The notes: generated by a model not told the origin, from the letters alone. Positions 44,518 to 55,428 are shown, numbered from the stretch's first letter. The stretch is DNA of 64,000 bases from Acidobacteriota bacterium (GCA_040754075.1 JBFMDH010000012.1:1-64000), one strand, 5' to 3'. Numbers and translations are program-made.

Positions 44518-44970
44518 TCACTTTTTATTCTTATCCGGCGCTTTGCCTGAACTATTCGGTTTCGGCGCTTCCGGTTTCTTCTCTTCGGGTTTGGTACTGC
44601 TATTACCTGCCGGTGTCGTGGCGTTTTGAGTTGCCGGTGCAGCCGGGGTTTTAGGTTGCGGGGTTAGAGGAAGCGGTTGTTCAGTTGGAGCCGGAGCCGG
44701 TGCGGCGGCTTCGGGCGCTACACCTTCGCTGACCGAACGCTTGGTGAACAAACCCGGAATTGAAAATAGGAACGCGATGAGAAAGAAAATAATCGCCGCG
44801 GCAATGGTGATTTTCGCAAGTACCGTCTGTGTTCCTCTGGGACCGAATGCGGTTGAACTGGCACCTCCGCCAAACACCGCTGAAGCGTCCGATTTACCGG
44901 GTTGCAACAACACAAAGATAATCAGTACGAAACACGAAAGAATAAACAGGGTCATTAAAATGTAATACAA
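44518..44970 (-). CDS. secG: Preprotein translocase subunit SecG
   Basis: The 150-residue SecG has two hydrophobic helices (MTLFILSCFVLIIFVLLQ and IAAAIIFFLIAFLFSI) with the conserved LLQPGKSDASAVFGGGASSTAFG loop between them. It assists SecYE in protein export. A long Pro/Ala/Lys-rich tail (~80-150) follows, longer than in E. coli SecG. It is the last gene of the gap-pgk-lipoprotein-tpiA-secG run, a location after tpiA that is common in bacteria. Confidence 0.92.
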   Translation of the reverse strand: MYYILMTLFILSCFVLIIFVLLQPGKSDASAVFGGGASSTAFGPRGTQTVLAKITIAAAIIFFLIAFLFSIPGLFTKRSVSEGVAPEAAAPAPAPTEQPLPLTPQPKTPAAPATQNATTPAGNSSTKPEEKKPEAPKPNSSGKAPDKNKK

Positions 44971-44981
44971 CGCTTTTGCCT

Positions 44982-45737
44982 CTACTTGTAATTTACGATT
45001 TTTGCAAACGCCTCAGACTCAAGACTCGCGCCGCCGACCAAGCCGCCATCAATATTCGGTTGATTCATCAACGCCGCGATATTGTCAGGCTTGACGCTGC
45101 CACCGTACAGAATTCGCATCCCTTCGGCGATCTGGTTTCCAAACATCTCTTGAACACGGGAACGGATGAAGGCGTGCATCTGTTCGGCTGTTTCAGGAGT
45201 GGCAGTGCGCCCTGTGCCTATAGCCCATACGGGTTCGTAAGCGGTTATAATAAGTGACGCCTCTTCGAGTGTCAAGTTTTTGAGTCCTTCGCTTAACTGC
45301 CTGCCCACGACTGCTTCTGCGCTTCCGGCATCGCGTTCCAGAAGCGTTTCACCAACACAGACGACGGGTTTTAACCCGGCAGCGATTGCCGCGCGAATCT
45401 TTTTATTTACCGATTCATCGGTCTCGCCATAATACTGACGACGTTCCGAATGTCCGATGATGGCATAGGTGGCTCCGGCGTCTTTCAACATTGCCGCAGA
45501 GACTTCCCCGGTAAATGCACCTTCACCGGTTTCCGCTGCGACATCCTGCGAGGCGACGCCAACATTGGCGCCTTCGAGTTTGCCAGCAACCGCTTGAATG
45601 GCAGTAAACGGCGGGGCGATGAAAATATCACAATGCGTCGCCGAATTGACTAAGGGTTTAAATGCCTGAACGAAATCCAGGGATTGACCAATGGTTTTAA
45701 ACATTTTCCAGTTTCCGGCAATGAGCGGTCTTCGCAT
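44982..45737 (-). CDS. tpiA: Triosephosphate isomerase
   Basis: Interconverts DHAP and glyceraldehyde 3-phosphate. The 251-residue barrel has Lys in AGNWKM, the catalytic His in IIGHSERR, the Glu in AYEPVWAIGTG, and the phosphate loops GGSVKPDN and GGASLE. It lies 12 bases downstream of the lipoprotein and 11 bases upstream of secG. Confidence 0.97.
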   Translation of the reverse strand: MRRPLIAGNWKMFKTIGQSLDFVQAFKPLVNSATHCDIFIAPPFTAIQAVAGKLEGANVGVASQDVAAETGEGAFTGEVSAAMLKDAGATYAIIGHSERRQYYGETDESVNKKIRAAIAAGLKPVVCVGETLLERDAGSAEAVVGRQLSEGLKNLTLEEASLIITAYEPVWAIGTGRTATPETAEQMHAFIRSRVQEMFGNQIAEGMRILYGGSVKPDNIAALMNQPNIDGGLVGGASLESEAFAKIVNYK

Positions 45738-45749
45738 AATTCCTCTAAT

Positions 45750-46352
45750 TTATTGAGCCTTCTTTTCGGGGTTGGGTTCGGTTCGGGTTAAACTGATGAG
45801 GACAGTTTTATTCGATTCATCAAACATCACCTTCACCGCCCCGGTATCACTTTCGCCTTTTTTCAGATTCCATTCGTAAAACGCCGCGTCGTTGGTTCTG
45901 CTGACCACCGTCCAGCCTTTACTCTTAATCGATTTATCATAAAATGCAGCGACCTTATCTACCGTGTCATAAGCTTGAAAAACCATAAAAGCAATCAACA
46001 GGTCTTCCTTTGGCCCATATTGAATATTGGTCATTGCCGCATTCGGATAACGGGGAAGGTCGATAATTTCACCTTTGGACGTATCCAGGAAAGAAGGTCT
46101 CACGGTTTTAGACGGTGTCGCAGGCGTTGCCGTGTTGCTGTTTGGCAATTGTTGGTCAAGTTTAGCGACCGGGTCGGTTGCCGTATTTGAATTTGGCGCA
46201 ACCGTTTCGCTATTTTCCGCCTTGGTTTCCGCCGCCCTTTTGGGTTCATCCGTTTTTATATCGCTGTATGCCGGCTTGCGGTTGCAACCTTGAATGGCAA
46301 CTGCACAACAAAAAATCAAAATGATGGTTACACACTTCATCCGTTTACTCAT
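45750..46352 (-). CDS. Uncharacterised lipoprotein within the glycolytic operon
   Basis: The product (200 residues from ATG 46352) has a lipoprotein signal: basic start, hydrophobic VTIILIFCCAVAI and lipobox AIQGC, so it should be anchored to a membrane. A Thr/Asn/Pro-rich linker (~35-95) leads to a globular domain beginning LPRYPNAAMTNIQYGP and containing VDKVAAFYDKSIKSKGW, a pattern I have seen in other small lipoproteins without a known function. It sits between pgk and tpiA. Starting at 46412 instead would overlap pgk. The function is unknown. Confidence 0.7.
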   Translation of the reverse strand: MSKRMKCVTIILIFCCAVAIQGCNRKPAYSDIKTDEPKRAAETKAENSETVAPNSNTATDPVAKLDQQLPNSNTATPATPSKTVRPSFLDTSKGEIIDLPRYPNAAMTNIQYGPKEDLLIAFMVFQAYDTVDKVAAFYDKSIKSKGWTVVSRTNDAAFYEWNLKKGESDTGAVKVMFDESNKTVLISLTRTEPNPEKKAQ

Positions 46353-46368
46353 AAATTTAAACCTGAAC

Positions 46369-47574
46369 TCATGCTTTCTCACTGAGCGCGGCGACTCCCG
46401 GTAAAACATCACCGGCTAAAAATTCGAGTGAGGCGCCACCACCGGTCGAAATATGGGTGATGCGGTCGGCAACGCCTGCTTCAGAAACTGCTGCCACCGA
46501 ATCGCCGCCACCGACAATGGTAATCGCCGAACTTGATGCCACTGCCTCAGCAATCGCGCGCGTTCCCTTATCGAAAGGTTGGCGTTCAAACATGCCCATT
46601 GGCCCGTTCCAGACAATGGTTTTTGCGCCTTGGATTTTTTCGACGAAACTCGCGATGGCTTCATCCCCAATGTCCAACCCCGCTTCATGCGCTTTGATTT
46701 CTTGAACCGAACAAAGATGTGATGCCAGCGATTCTGCGCCGCTATCCATTGCCGCTTTATCGACCACGAGGTTATCGGTCGGCAGCAGCAAATCAACCCC
46801 TTGGGCGTTGGCGCGTTGCAATAAATCTTTCGCTAAATCGAGTTTGTCATCTTCGACCAGTGAACGACCGGTTGCAATGCCTTGTGATTTTAAAAAGGTA
46901 TAAGCCATCGCGCCGCCAATTAAAATCGCATCGGCAGATTTGAGCAGGTTTTCAATCACCGCAATCTTATCGGAAACTTTTGCGCCGCCAAGAATAACCA
47001 CAAACGGGCGGTCAGGGTTTTCGAGTGCCTGACCTAAATAGCGCAACTCTTTTTCCATCAAAAAACCCGCAGCGCTTTTATCGACAAAATGGGTGATGCC
47101 CTCGGTCGAAGCATGCGCGCGGTGCGCCGTGCCAAAGGCATCGTTGACATAGAGGTCAGCAAACTCTGCGAGTTGTTTGGCAAATTCGCTGTCGTTTTTC
47201 TCTTCACCCGCATGAAAACGGACATTTTCTAGCATCAGGACTTCGCCCGATGCCAGGGTGTCAACCATCGCTTTGACTTCATCGCCAACCGAATCCGGCG
47301 CAAGTTTGACTTCGCGACCCAACAGTTCACTGAGCCTGAGAGCCGCAGGCGCAAGCGAATATTTGGCATCCACTTTACCTTTTGGACGTCCGAGATGCGA
47401 CGCGAGAATCAAGCGCGCGCCTTTATCGAGCGCGTATTGAATCGTCGGAAGCGCAGCGCGTATACGTGTGTCATCAGTGACCTGGCGATTTTCATCCAGC
47501 GGCACATTGAAATCGACGCGCATCAACAGGCGTTTACCTGAAAGTTCCAAATCTGAAATTGATAGTTTTGCCAT
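46369..47574 (-). CDS. pgk: Phosphoglycerate kinase
   Basis: Transfers phosphate from 1,3-bisphosphoglycerate to ADP. The [12 protein letters not shown] start, [47 protein letters not shown] and [14 protein letters not shown] motifs are all intact. It has 401 residues, the normal length. It is the second gene of the gap-pgk-tpiA operon. Confidence 0.97.
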   Translation of the reverse strand: MAKLSISDLELSGKRLLMRVDFNVPLDENRQVTDDTRIRAALPTIQYALDKGARLILASHLGRPKGKVDAKYSLAPAALRLSELLGREVKLAPDSVGDEVKAMVDTLASGEVLMLENVRFHAGEEKNDSEFAKQLAEFADLYVNDAFGTAHRAHASTEGITHFVDKSAAGFLMEKELRYLGQALENPDRPFVVILGGAKVSDKIAVIENLLKSADAILIGGAMAYTFLKSQGIATGRSLVEDDKLDLAKDLLQRANAQGVDLLLPTDNLVVDKAAMDSGAESLASHLCSVQEIKAHEAGLDIGDEAIASFVEKIQGAKTIVWNGPMGMFERQPFDKGTRAIAEAVASSSAITIVGGGDSVAAVSEAGVADRITHISTGGGASLEFLAGDVLPGVAALSEKA

Positions 47575-47650
47575 GAGTTGTGCTGGGTATTTTGTGCTTT
47601 GTACCTGGTGTCGGGTTTTCGCCTTTCACCAACGTACAAAGCACAGGAAA

Positions 47651-48673
<1,023 letters not shown>

Positions 48674-48729
48674 TCATATTTGCCCATGATGACAAATGAT
48701 TTGCGAAACCATTCATAAAAGAACTATCA

Positions 48730-48758
48730 AAACTAAAGGATTGACCCATCGTAGTCAA
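48730..48758 (-). promoter_or_regulatory. Putative promoter of the gap operon
   Basis: On the minus strand TTGACT (48753-48758) and TAGTTT (48730-48735) are 17 bases apart, about 70 bases before the gap start. Confidence 0.4.
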
Positions 48759-48772
48759 GCACGATGGATGAC

Positions 48773-49222
48773 TCAACCGAGGTCAATTCGCATCAACGCG
48801 GAATTGGCTTCGATAAAGCCGTTTTTCAGATAAAATTGTCGCCGGTAACTTTCCCGCATTCGATTGGTATGCAGTTCGATTCTGACCGCCTGAATTTCTC
48901 CGGCAAACGCTTTGGCTTTATCTAAAAGCGCGCTTCCGATGCCTGAGCCTCTGGCTTCATTCAGAACCGCAAGTTCATCTATGCATAAAATCATTCCGGC
49001 AAGCCGGAGTTGTGGACGTTTTGAGAGGGTCATCAAGCCAAGCGGTTTTTCCGAACCATCAGTAGCCAGGAAAACGGTCGAATCCGCGTGATTGATTACT
49101 GCGTTGAACCCCTCATGAAATTTTTCTTTGGAAATATCCGGGTAACCGAGCGCGACAATCAATTGATGGACTGATTCCATATCACTTGCGGTTGCCTGTC
49201 GAAGCTTTATTTTGTGGGTCAT
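48773..49222 (-). CDS. GNAT family N-acetyltransferase
   Basis: A 149-residue GNAT protein. The acetyl-CoA binding region is IDELAVLNEARGSGIGSALLDKAKAFA (pattern R-x-x-G-x-G/A), and the family ends with YLKNGFIEANSALMRIDL. The substrate is unknown. ATG 49222 (MTHKIKLRQAT) is preferred to 49258 because the fold starts there. Neither has a clear ribosome-binding site. Confidence 0.8.
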   Translation of the reverse strand: MTHKIKLRQATASDMESVHQLIVALGYPDISKEKFHEGFNAVINHADSTVFLATDGSEKPLGLMTLSKRPQLRLAGMILCIDELAVLNEARGSGIGSALLDKAKAFAGEIQAVRIELHTNRMRESYRRQFYLKNGFIEANSALMRIDLG

Positions 49223-49344
49223 ATTTTTATTGCAGGGAGGGAAGTGCGGAATAGGCATTCAGGATGAAAGGAGAAGAAAAACATCTGGTTTTTCATTCTA
49301 TTGTATGTTGTTTGTCATCCTTTAAGCTGCCTATTCCGATTCGA

Positions 49345-50268
49345 TTATATGAAAATTTCGCCTTTTCCGGAAATCACAACTCCACCTCCAACGCGAATGT
49401 TCATCACCTCGCCGGTTGCCGGTTCCAGGTCAAGTTCAATGTTGATAAGGCTTGGACGCTTCATTTCAAACCCCTGTTCGCTGATAATTTTGGTTGTCGG
49501 TTGCCATTCAACCAACCGATGGCGAACGCAATAAAACCCCAGGGGTCCGTTTGCGGAACCTGTGGCGGGGTCTTCGGCAATGCCTTCGACGGGGACGAAT
49601 ACTCGGCAATGCACCGTGCTCGTCGGCATAGCTGTTTCCCGGCAAAACACCATCACGGTAATCGCCCCCGCTTCACGGCTGATGGCTTCAAGCGCGCCGG
49701 TATCGACTTTGATTTTTTGCAAGGCTGCCAGCGAAGCCAGAGGGATAATCATCACCGGAATGCCGTTATAAATGACCTCAACCGGCAATTGCGTGGATTC
49801 GATATCTGCCGCGTCCAGCGACAAGGCTTTTGCAAGTCTGGGTAAATCCGTCCAGCGCGATTTCACTTCGGGGAGCGGTTGGGTCATGGTCGAATCACCG
49901 AGTTGTTTGGCTGCCAAATTTAAAGTGGTAACTTTAACCACGAGTTCACCCACTCCGGTTTCGAGGCGAACCGTGGTTAAGCCATCTTCGACGGCTTTCA
50001 ACCCTTCGGAAACGATTGCATAGCCGGTTCCGACGATGGGATGACCGGCAAACGGCAATTCACTGGCGGGGGTAAAAATCCGCACGCGAAAATCGCCGCC
50101 TTTTTCCGGGGGAAGCAAAAAGGTGGTTTCCGAATAATTCATCTCGCGGGCGATGGTCTGCATGACCTCCGTATCCAATCCCGAACCATCCGTAAATACC
50201 GCGAGTTGATTGCCGCCGAACGGTTTTTCGGTAAACACATCAGCAATGATGAAATTTTTACTGCTCAT
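49345..50268 (-). CDS. PhzF family isomerase-like protein
   Basis: The 307-residue protein has the PhzF twin-domain fold: FIIADVFTEKPFGGNQLAVF, the catalytic Glu in MNYSETTFLLPPE, FAGHPIVGTGYAI, and the second-domain VEGIAEDPATGSANGPLG. Family members isomerise or epimerise small acids. No phenazine genes are near, so its substrate is unknown. AAAGGAA precedes ATG 50268. It follows the aminotransferase by ten bases, so they may share an operon and act on an amino acid derivative. Confidence 0.88.
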   Translation of the reverse strand: MSSKNFIIADVFTEKPFGGNQLAVFTDGSGLDTEVMQTIAREMNYSETTFLLPPEKGGDFRVRIFTPASELPFAGHPIVGTGYAIVSEGLKAVEDGLTTVRLETGVGELVVKVTTLNLAAKQLGDSTMTQPLPEVKSRWTDLPRLAKALSLDAADIESTQLPVEVIYNGIPVMIIPLASLAALQKIKVDTGALEAISREAGAITVMVFCRETAMPTSTVHCRVFVPVEGIAEDPATGSANGPLGFYCVRHRLVEWQPTTKIISEQGFEMKRPSLINIELDLEPATGEVMNIRVGGGVVISGKGEIFI

Positions 50269-50278
50269 AAAATTCCTT

Positions 50279-51520
50279 TCACGAAAGTTGCTTTTTAATG
50301 ACTTGCCCGAGTCGGCGAATGCCTTCCTCAATCATTGCAGGTTTGCTGTTGGAAAAGTTCAAACGGGCGAAATGCTGGCGCGCTTCGACCGCAAAAAATG
50401 GCGCGCCGGGTACAAAAGCGACTTTTTCAGCGAGGGCATCGCGAAATAGCGCTTTGACATCGAGAGTTTCAGGAAATTCCAACCACAAAAACAGCCCGCC
50501 TTCGGGTCGTGTCCATTGGGTTTCGGCTGGGAAATATTTTTCAATCGCGTGAATCATGGTTAAACATCGTTCACCATAAACCTGACGTAAATTTTTGATG
50601 TGCGCTTCATAATCAAAAATTTCCAAAGCCTTTGCCGCTGCGCGTTGTTCGATGGTGCAGGTATGCAAATCGACAGACTGTTTACAAACCACCAGTTCCT
50701 GAAAAATTTCTTCGGGAGCCGAAACCCAACCGATGCGCATTCCGGGACTCAGGGTTTTTGAAAAGGTACTGAGATAAATCACCAGCCCGTCTTTATCGAG
50801 TGATGCCAGTGACGGAATCAACTCTCCGCGATAACGCAATTCACCATAGGGGTTGTCTTCCAAAATCGGGATGCGAAAACGTCGCGATATTTCAATCAAT
50901 TGTTTGCGGCGTTCAAGGGTTAGCGAAGTTCCTTTGGGATTATGAAAATCGGTGACAATATAAATGAATTTCGGATGATGTTCGATAATCGCCTGTCCGA
51001 CTTCATCGACGCGCATGCCGTCATCGTCACTTTCAACGGTAACGAATTCAGCTTCATAAGCATTGAAGACCTGAATCGCAGCAAGATAGGTCGGGTTTTC
51101 CACGATGATTTTATCGCCGGGATTGATAAACATTTTGGCAACCAGGTCAATACCTTGCTGCGACCCTGTGGTGATGAGGATTCTTCCGGCGTCTGAATGG
51201 ATTCCTCTCGATTCCTGACGTCGGGCAATCCATTGACGCAGCGGCATCCAGCCCTCTGTCGTGCTATATTGCATTGCCTGAGCGCCGCTTTCGCGAAACA
51301 CTGCAGCGTGCGCATCGGCGATGACTTCGACGGGAAATAATTCCGGGGCGGGAAGTCCCCCGGCGAAAGAGATGATGTCGGGTTGTTCGGTAACTTTTAA
51401 AATTTCACGAACCGCCGATACGCCGATTTTGGACATGCGACGAGCGAATCGATAAGAGGCTGTCTGAGTGAGCGGCAGAGATAAGAGCGCGCCGGTTGCG
51501 GGTGCGGGTTTGTTTATCAA
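50279..51520 (-). CDS. PLP-dependent aminotransferase (2-aminoadipate/LysN-type, class I/II)
   Basis: A 413-residue fold-type I aminotransferase. SFAGGLPAPELFPVE, TGSQQGIDLVAKMFINPGD, the Asp/Tyr PLP region YIVTDFHNPKGTSL, and the Schiff-base Lys in YLSTFSKTLSPGMRIGWV are visible. The subgroup includes 2-aminoadipate and other aminotransferases with broad amino acid range; it lacks the GntR HTH of MocR regulators. TTG 51520 with AAAGGAA eight bases upstream is a supported start. Its neighbour is an Lrp-type regulator. Confidence 0.87.
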   Translation of the reverse strand: MINKPAPATGALLSLPLTQTASYRFARRMSKIGVSAVREILKVTEQPDIISFAGGLPAPELFPVEVIADAHAAVFRESGAQAMQYSTTEGWMPLRQWIARRQESRGIHSDAGRILITTGSQQGIDLVAKMFINPGDKIIVENPTYLAAIQVFNAYEAEFVTVESDDDGMRVDEVGQAIIEHHPKFIYIVTDFHNPKGTSLTLERRKQLIEISRRFRIPILEDNPYGELRYRGELIPSLASLDKDGLVIYLSTFSKTLSPGMRIGWVSAPEEIFQELVVCKQSVDLHTCTIEQRAAAKALEIFDYEAHIKNLRQVYGERCLTMIHAIEKYFPAETQWTRPEGGLFLWLEFPETLDVKALFRDALAEKVAFVPGAPFFAVEARQHFARLNFSNSKPAMIEEGIRRLGQVIKKQLS

Positions 51521-51553
51521 TGTTATTTCCTTTCAGTAAAAAATATCAGCAAG

Positions 51554-52054
51554 CTATTTACTTCGTTTTGGGTTGCGCTGTACAGGCTGTGAATTTTTTT
51601 CCGGTGTTGCGATGTATGAACACTCTTTAACCGAAGACATAACAATTGCCGTGTGAGTTCGCGTGACCCCAGGGATGGTGCGAATATGTTCGGAAATTAA
51701 TTCATCCAGCTTTTCGGTATTTTCAATTTTGACTTTTAATAAATAGGAATCCTGACCGGTGACGTGGTGGCATTCCAGGACTTCGGATAAGCCCATGATT
51801 TTGCGGGCAAAATTTTTATTGTGTTTGGGATGGTCGATGCCGACACCGATAAAGGCAGTGATGTCTTTGCCTAATTTACGCGCATCGATGCGGGCGGCAT
51901 ATTGCAGGATGACCCCGTCCTGTTCGAGTTTTCGCATGCGGTCGGCAACCGCCGGTTGTGATAATCCGACCGCCGCGGCGAGTTCGGATTGGGTAATGCG
52001 CGCATCTTTTTGAAGAATTTCCAGTATCTTATAATCTATAGAATTCAATGACAT
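51554..52054 (-). CDS. Lrp/AsnC family transcriptional regulator
   Basis: The 166-residue protein begins with the AsnC-type winged helix (SIDYKILEILQKDARITQSELAAAVGLSQPAVADRMRKLEQDGVI) followed by a RAM/ACT ligand domain (GIDHPKHNKNFARKIMGLSEVLECHHVTGQDSYLLKVKIEN). Such proteins sense amino acids and control nearby genes. It is upstream of the aminotransferase on the same strand, so probably controls it and itself. ATG 52054 lies just after a near-consensus promoter; an ORF start at 52171 would precede it. Confidence 0.92.
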   Translation of the reverse strand: MSLNSIDYKILEILQKDARITQSELAAAVGLSQPAVADRMRKLEQDGVILQYAARIDARKLGKDITAFIGVGIDHPKHNKNFARKIMGLSEVLECHHVTGQDSYLLKVKIENTEKLDELISEHIRTIPGVTRTHTAIVMSSVKECSYIATPEKNSQPVQRNPKRSK

Positions 52055-52091
52055 TTTTCTTATAAAAATTAAGTATTTATTGTTCGTGGCG

Positions 52092-52120
52092 ATAATAAAA
52101 TAGCAATCACCTGGTGTCAA
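52092..52120 (-). promoter_or_regulatory. Near-consensus promoter of the Lrp gene with overlapping inverted repeat
   Basis: On the minus strand TTGACA (52115-52120) and TATTAT (52092-52097) are exactly 17 bases apart, ~40 bases before the ATG. TTTATT and AATAAA flank 12 bases over the -10 region and start point, an AT-rich dyad of the kind Lrp proteins bind. Confidence 0.7.
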
Positions 52121-52209
52121 CTGAAATGCGGCTTTTCTGAACCAAATGAATGAACGGCGACGATTTGACATCGTGAGCTTTGTTCAGCAAGCTCTGAACG
52201 GTTGAATTT

Positions 52210-53001
52210 ATGCCGACCTGGAAACTGACAATTGAATATGAAGGGACGCGCTATCACGGATGGCAGGAGCAAAAAAATGCCCGCACCATTGCCGGCGAAA
52301 TTCGTCGTGCCGCTGAAGATTTTTTCAAAGCGCCGGTTGAATTGAGTGGCGCCGGAAGAACCGATGCGGGGGTTCACGCGCTGGGGCAGGTGGCGCGATT
52401 GCGCGCCGCAAAAATGCTGCGCCCGCTTGAATTAATTCGGGTATTGAATGACCGGTTGCCTTCTGACATCAATATTTTATCCGTCGAAGAAGCGCGTCAT
52501 AATTTTCACCCGCGTCACGATGCGGTATTGAGATTTTACCTTTATCAAATATCGCGGCGGCGGTCGGCGTTTGCCAAAAAATATGTCTGGTGGATTAAAG
52601 ATTCTCTGGATATTGAGAAAATGCAGCAAGCCGCCTGCTTGGTATCAGGTCGCCATGATTTTGTGGCATTCAGTGATAAACGCGAAGAAGAGAAAAGCAC
52701 CATCGTAGTTGTCGAAGGTTGCGAACTGAAAGTGGCAGGCGATTTAATCGTCTTGAGAATTGGCGCGTCACACTTTTTATGGAAGATGGTCAGGCGCATC
52801 GTCGGCGCTTTGGCTGCCGTTGGGCGCGGCAATTTAGCGGTTGAGCAATTTAGCGCCTTGTTGGATTCACGCCGGGAAGCGGCAAAGCAGATTTTCGATA
52901 TTGCGGCAAACACGGCTCCGCCATCGGGTCTCTTTTTAGAAAAAATCACTTACACGGAAAAAGATAAACCCCTTCCCATCAAACCGACATTGAATCTGTA
53001 A
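52210..53001 (+). CDS. truA: tRNA pseudouridine synthase A
   Basis: TruA makes pseudouridine at positions 38-40 of tRNA. TIEYEGTRYHGWQ opens the protein, the catalytic Asp is in GAGRTDAGVHALGQVA, and FHPRHDAVLRFYLYQ, HDFVAFS and FLWKMVRRIVGAL are hallmark segments. It has 263 residues. It is divergent from the Lrp regulator. Confidence 0.96.
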   Translation: MPTWKLTIEYEGTRYHGWQEQKNARTIAGEIRRAAEDFFKAPVELSGAGRTDAGVHALGQVARLRAAKMLRPLELIRVLNDRLPSDINILSVEEARHNFHPRHDAVLRFYLYQISRRRSAFAKKYVWWIKDSLDIEKMQQAACLVSGRHDFVAFSDKREEEKSTIVVVEGCELKVAGDLIVLRIGASHFLWKMVRRIVGALAAVGRGNLAVEQFSALLDSRREAAKQIFDIAANTAPPSGLFLEKITYTEKDKPLPIKPTLNL

Positions 53002-53028
53002 AAAATTATTTTAGAAATGCTCGAACAT

Positions 53029-53691
53029 TTAATCGGCAACCGATGCGGCTGGTTTAAACCGGCTGCGAATAATTTCAAAGACTGCCGGAAGCACAGAGAT
53101 AAACACGATTGCCAGAATCACCAGAGAAAAATTCTTTTTCACGATGGGGATATTGCCGAAGAAATATCCGAGAAACAGGCAGATGCTGACCCACAGGATA
53201 CCGCCGATGACGTTATAGCTGATAAATTTGAAATAGTTCATGGTGCCGATACCGGCAACAAACGGCGCGAAGGTGCGAACGATGGGAATGAAGCGGGCAA
53301 TGATGATCGTTTTGCCGCCATATTTTTCATAAAATTTTTGCGTGCGAAGGAGATGCTCTTTCTTGAAAAATCGCGATTTTTCCTGAGTGAAAACTTTGGG
53401 ACCGATTTTTGCGCCAATCCAATAATTCACCGTATCGCCGATAACCGCAGCGATGCATAAAAGGAAAAATAATAACCAGACACTGAGCGGGCTGCCCTCA
53501 GTTGCAGCCAGAGCGCCGGCGGCAAAGAGCAACGAATCACCGGGCAGGAACGGCGTGACCACCAGTCCGGTTTCGCAAAAAATGACGAGGAAAAGAATCA
53601 GATAAGTCCATACACCGTAGTCACGAATAATTTCATTCAAGTGTTTATCAAGGTGTAAAAAAAGATCAATCAGTGACTTGATTAATTCCAT
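53029..53691 (-). CDS. DedA family membrane protein
   Basis: The 220-residue protein has about five hydrophobic segments and the DedA/SNARE-associated hallmarks [29 protein letters not shown] and [29 protein letters not shown]. DedA proteins recycle undecaprenyl-phosphate and related lipids across the inner membrane. It ends the surE-pcm-dedA run, 29 bases after pcm. Confidence 0.92.
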   Translation of the reverse strand: MELIKSLIDLFLHLDKHLNEIIRDYGVWTYLILFLVIFCETGLVVTPFLPGDSLLFAAGALAATEGSPLSVWLLFFLLCIAAVIGDTVNYWIGAKIGPKVFTQEKSRFFKKEHLLRTQKFYEKYGGKTIIIARFIPIVRTFAPFVAGIGTMNYFKFISYNVIGGILWVSICLFLGYFFGNIPIVKKNFSLVILAIVFISVLPAVFEIIRSRFKPAASVAD

Positions 53692-53720
53692 ATAAAATAT
53701 TTCCTCATTCGCATTCGGAG

Positions 53721-54389
53721 TTATGACGACCAGCCATGTTTACCGATTAATTTAACGAACACGCAAGCGCCCAGGTCTTCATAGTGTATATCGGTTTCGG
53801 TTTTTATCACACGGATTAACCGTTGATTTTTATCGTTGCCAACCGGAATCACCAACCGACCACCGGGCGCGAGTTGTTCAAGCAGCGGTTGCGGAATATC
53901 CGGGCCTCCGGCGGCTACCAGTATCGCATCATAAGGCGCGTATTCAGCCCACCCGATTGTGCCATCGAGATTTTTTATGGTGGCGTTATAACACCCGAGT
54001 TTGCGGATATTGGCGAGTCCGATTCTGGCAAGCTCGCCGATTCGTTCAAGCGCAAAAATTCTTCCGGCGAGCTGTGACAGCACAGCGGTTTGATAACCGG
54101 AACCCGCGCCGATTTCCAATACCGTCGAATTTTTATTGACTTCAAGCAGTTCGGTCATGCGCGCAACCATGTAGGGTTGAGAGATGGTTTGCATTTCACC
54201 GATGGGCAAGGCATGGTCGCCGTAGGCATTGGCGGCGAGCGCTTCGGAAACGAAGAGGTGTCTTGGGACATCCATCATGGCTTTCAAGACGCGTTCATCA
54301 CGAATGTCGCGTTGACGCAATAACTCGACCATCTTTTCGCGTTGGCTTTTATAAAGGTTTGCGGTTGGGGTGTCGAAAATCGGTCTCAT
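53721..54389 (-). CDS. pcm: Protein-L-isoaspartate O-methyltransferase
   Basis: Pcm methylates isoaspartyl residues to start repair of aged proteins. The SAM-binding motif [21 protein letters not shown], the substrate region [22 protein letters not shown] and [12 protein letters not shown] are clear. ATG 54389 overlaps the surE stop as ATGA, which fixes the start; the frame is open to 54419. The gene has 222 residues. surE-pcm is a widely conserved stress operon pair. Confidence 0.95.
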   Translation of the reverse strand: MRPIFDTPTANLYKSQREKMVELLRQRDIRDERVLKAMMDVPRHLFVSEALAANAYGDHALPIGEMQTISQPYMVARMTELLEVNKNSTVLEIGAGSGYQTAVLSQLAGRIFALERIGELARIGLANIRKLGCYNATIKNLDGTIGWAEYAPYDAILVAAGGPDIPQPLLEQLAPGGRLVIPVGNDKNQRLIRVIKTETDIHYEDLGACVFVKLIGKHGWSS

Positions 54390-55150
54390 TTCAAATGTTC
54401 TTTCGGGGCTACATCCCATAACCCGTTTTTAAGTTCCTCAAGAATTCGGTAATCGGTTAAATCATTGCGAAGCGGCGTAATCGAAACCAGTCCCTGTCGT
54501 GCAGCTTCATAATCGGTTCCATGTTCGTCGTTCCAGGTGGGGGTCTCTTCGCCAATCCAATAATAAGAGCGTTTGCGCGGGTCAGTGCCTTCGACAATGG
54601 TGGGACGCAGGGTTTTTGCGCCTTGTCGTGAATATCGGATGCCGTTAATTTCGCCCGGCGGAATGTTGACATTGAGTAAAGTGCCAAGCGGCAATCCGCT
54701 CTTTAGTATTAAACCGGCGAGGTCTGCGGCTAAGTTTGCTGCGTATTTAAAATTGAATTCGCCGCGCCCGATTAAACTGAGGGCGACGCTCGGCAATCCG
54801 TACATCGAGCCTTCCAGCGCGCCTGCAACGGTTCCCGAATAGGTGACATCATCACCGAGGTTGCCGCCTTTGTTGATTCCCGAAAAGACCATATCCGGCG
54901 GGTTGTCGATCAGGATTTTATTCATCGCCAGGGTGACGCAATCGGTCGGCGTGCCATCAACCGCAAAATGGCGCTCATCAATTTTATCAATGCGCAGGGG
55001 GCGCGTCAGGGTGAGTGAGCGCGAAGCCGCGCTCATTTCATGCGCGGGCGCGACAACTACGATTTCAGCAACTTCGGCTAACGCATTTGCCAAAGCGATA
55101 ATCCCCTCCGAATGAATTCCATCATCATTAGTAACTAATATTTTCGGCAT
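54386..55150 (-). CDS. surE: 5'/3'-nucleotidase SurE
   Basis: The 254-residue metal-dependent nucleotidase has the DD motif in LVTNDDGIHSEGI, APAHEMSAASRSLTL, VDGTPTDCVTLA, and FSGINKGGNLGDDVTYSGTVAGA. It hydrolyses nucleoside monophosphates in stress and stationary phase. It is first in the operon and overlaps pcm by four bases. Confidence 0.96.
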   Translation of the reverse strand: MPKILVTNDDGIHSEGIIALANALAEVAEIVVVAPAHEMSAASRSLTLTRPLRIDKIDERHFAVDGTPTDCVTLAMNKILIDNPPDMVFSGINKGGNLGDDVTYSGTVAGALEGSMYGLPSVALSLIGRGEFNFKYAANLAADLAGLILKSGLPLGTLLNVNIPPGEINGIRYSRQGAKTLRPTIVEGTDPRKRSYYWIGEETPTWNDEHGTDYEAARQGLVSITPLRNDLTDYRILEELKNGLWDVAPKEHLK

Positions 55151-55304
55151 AGTTAGAAAAACGGCGCAGTGAAGAGGAGTTCAGGGGGACATCCGTTCAC
55201 AGCAAGCAATCACGTGTAATAATAAATTCGTTATTATACGTTCGTTGGGGAAATCAGTCGAGCGCAAATAATTGGCAGGGCAATCGCTGGTCGTCAGGCA
55301 AGAT

Positions 55305-55341
55305 GGGTCAGTGCCACCAGTGTTAGCAGGGTGGCACTGAC
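55305..55341. terminator. 13-bp perfect hairpin upstream of surE
   Basis: GGTCAGTGCCACC (55305-55317) pairs with GGTGGCACTGACC (55329-55341) with an 11-base loop. On the plus strand CGGTCTTTTG follows. It lies between surE (leftward) and the 55429 gene's end, so it may terminate the leftward transcript from 55429; the lack of a proper T tract on the minus strand makes this uncertain. Confidence 0.4.
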
Positions 55342-55428
55342 CGGTCTTTTGCTTAGTAACGGGAATGGTGGGTTATCGTTCGCCCACACGATGTCAATCG
55401 GGAGGCGACAGGGGTTGTCAGAAATCAA

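Noticed and set aside
49345-50268. Phenazine biosynthesis gene
   Set aside because: PhzF-like folds are widespread, and no other phz genes are nearby; only family membership is supported.
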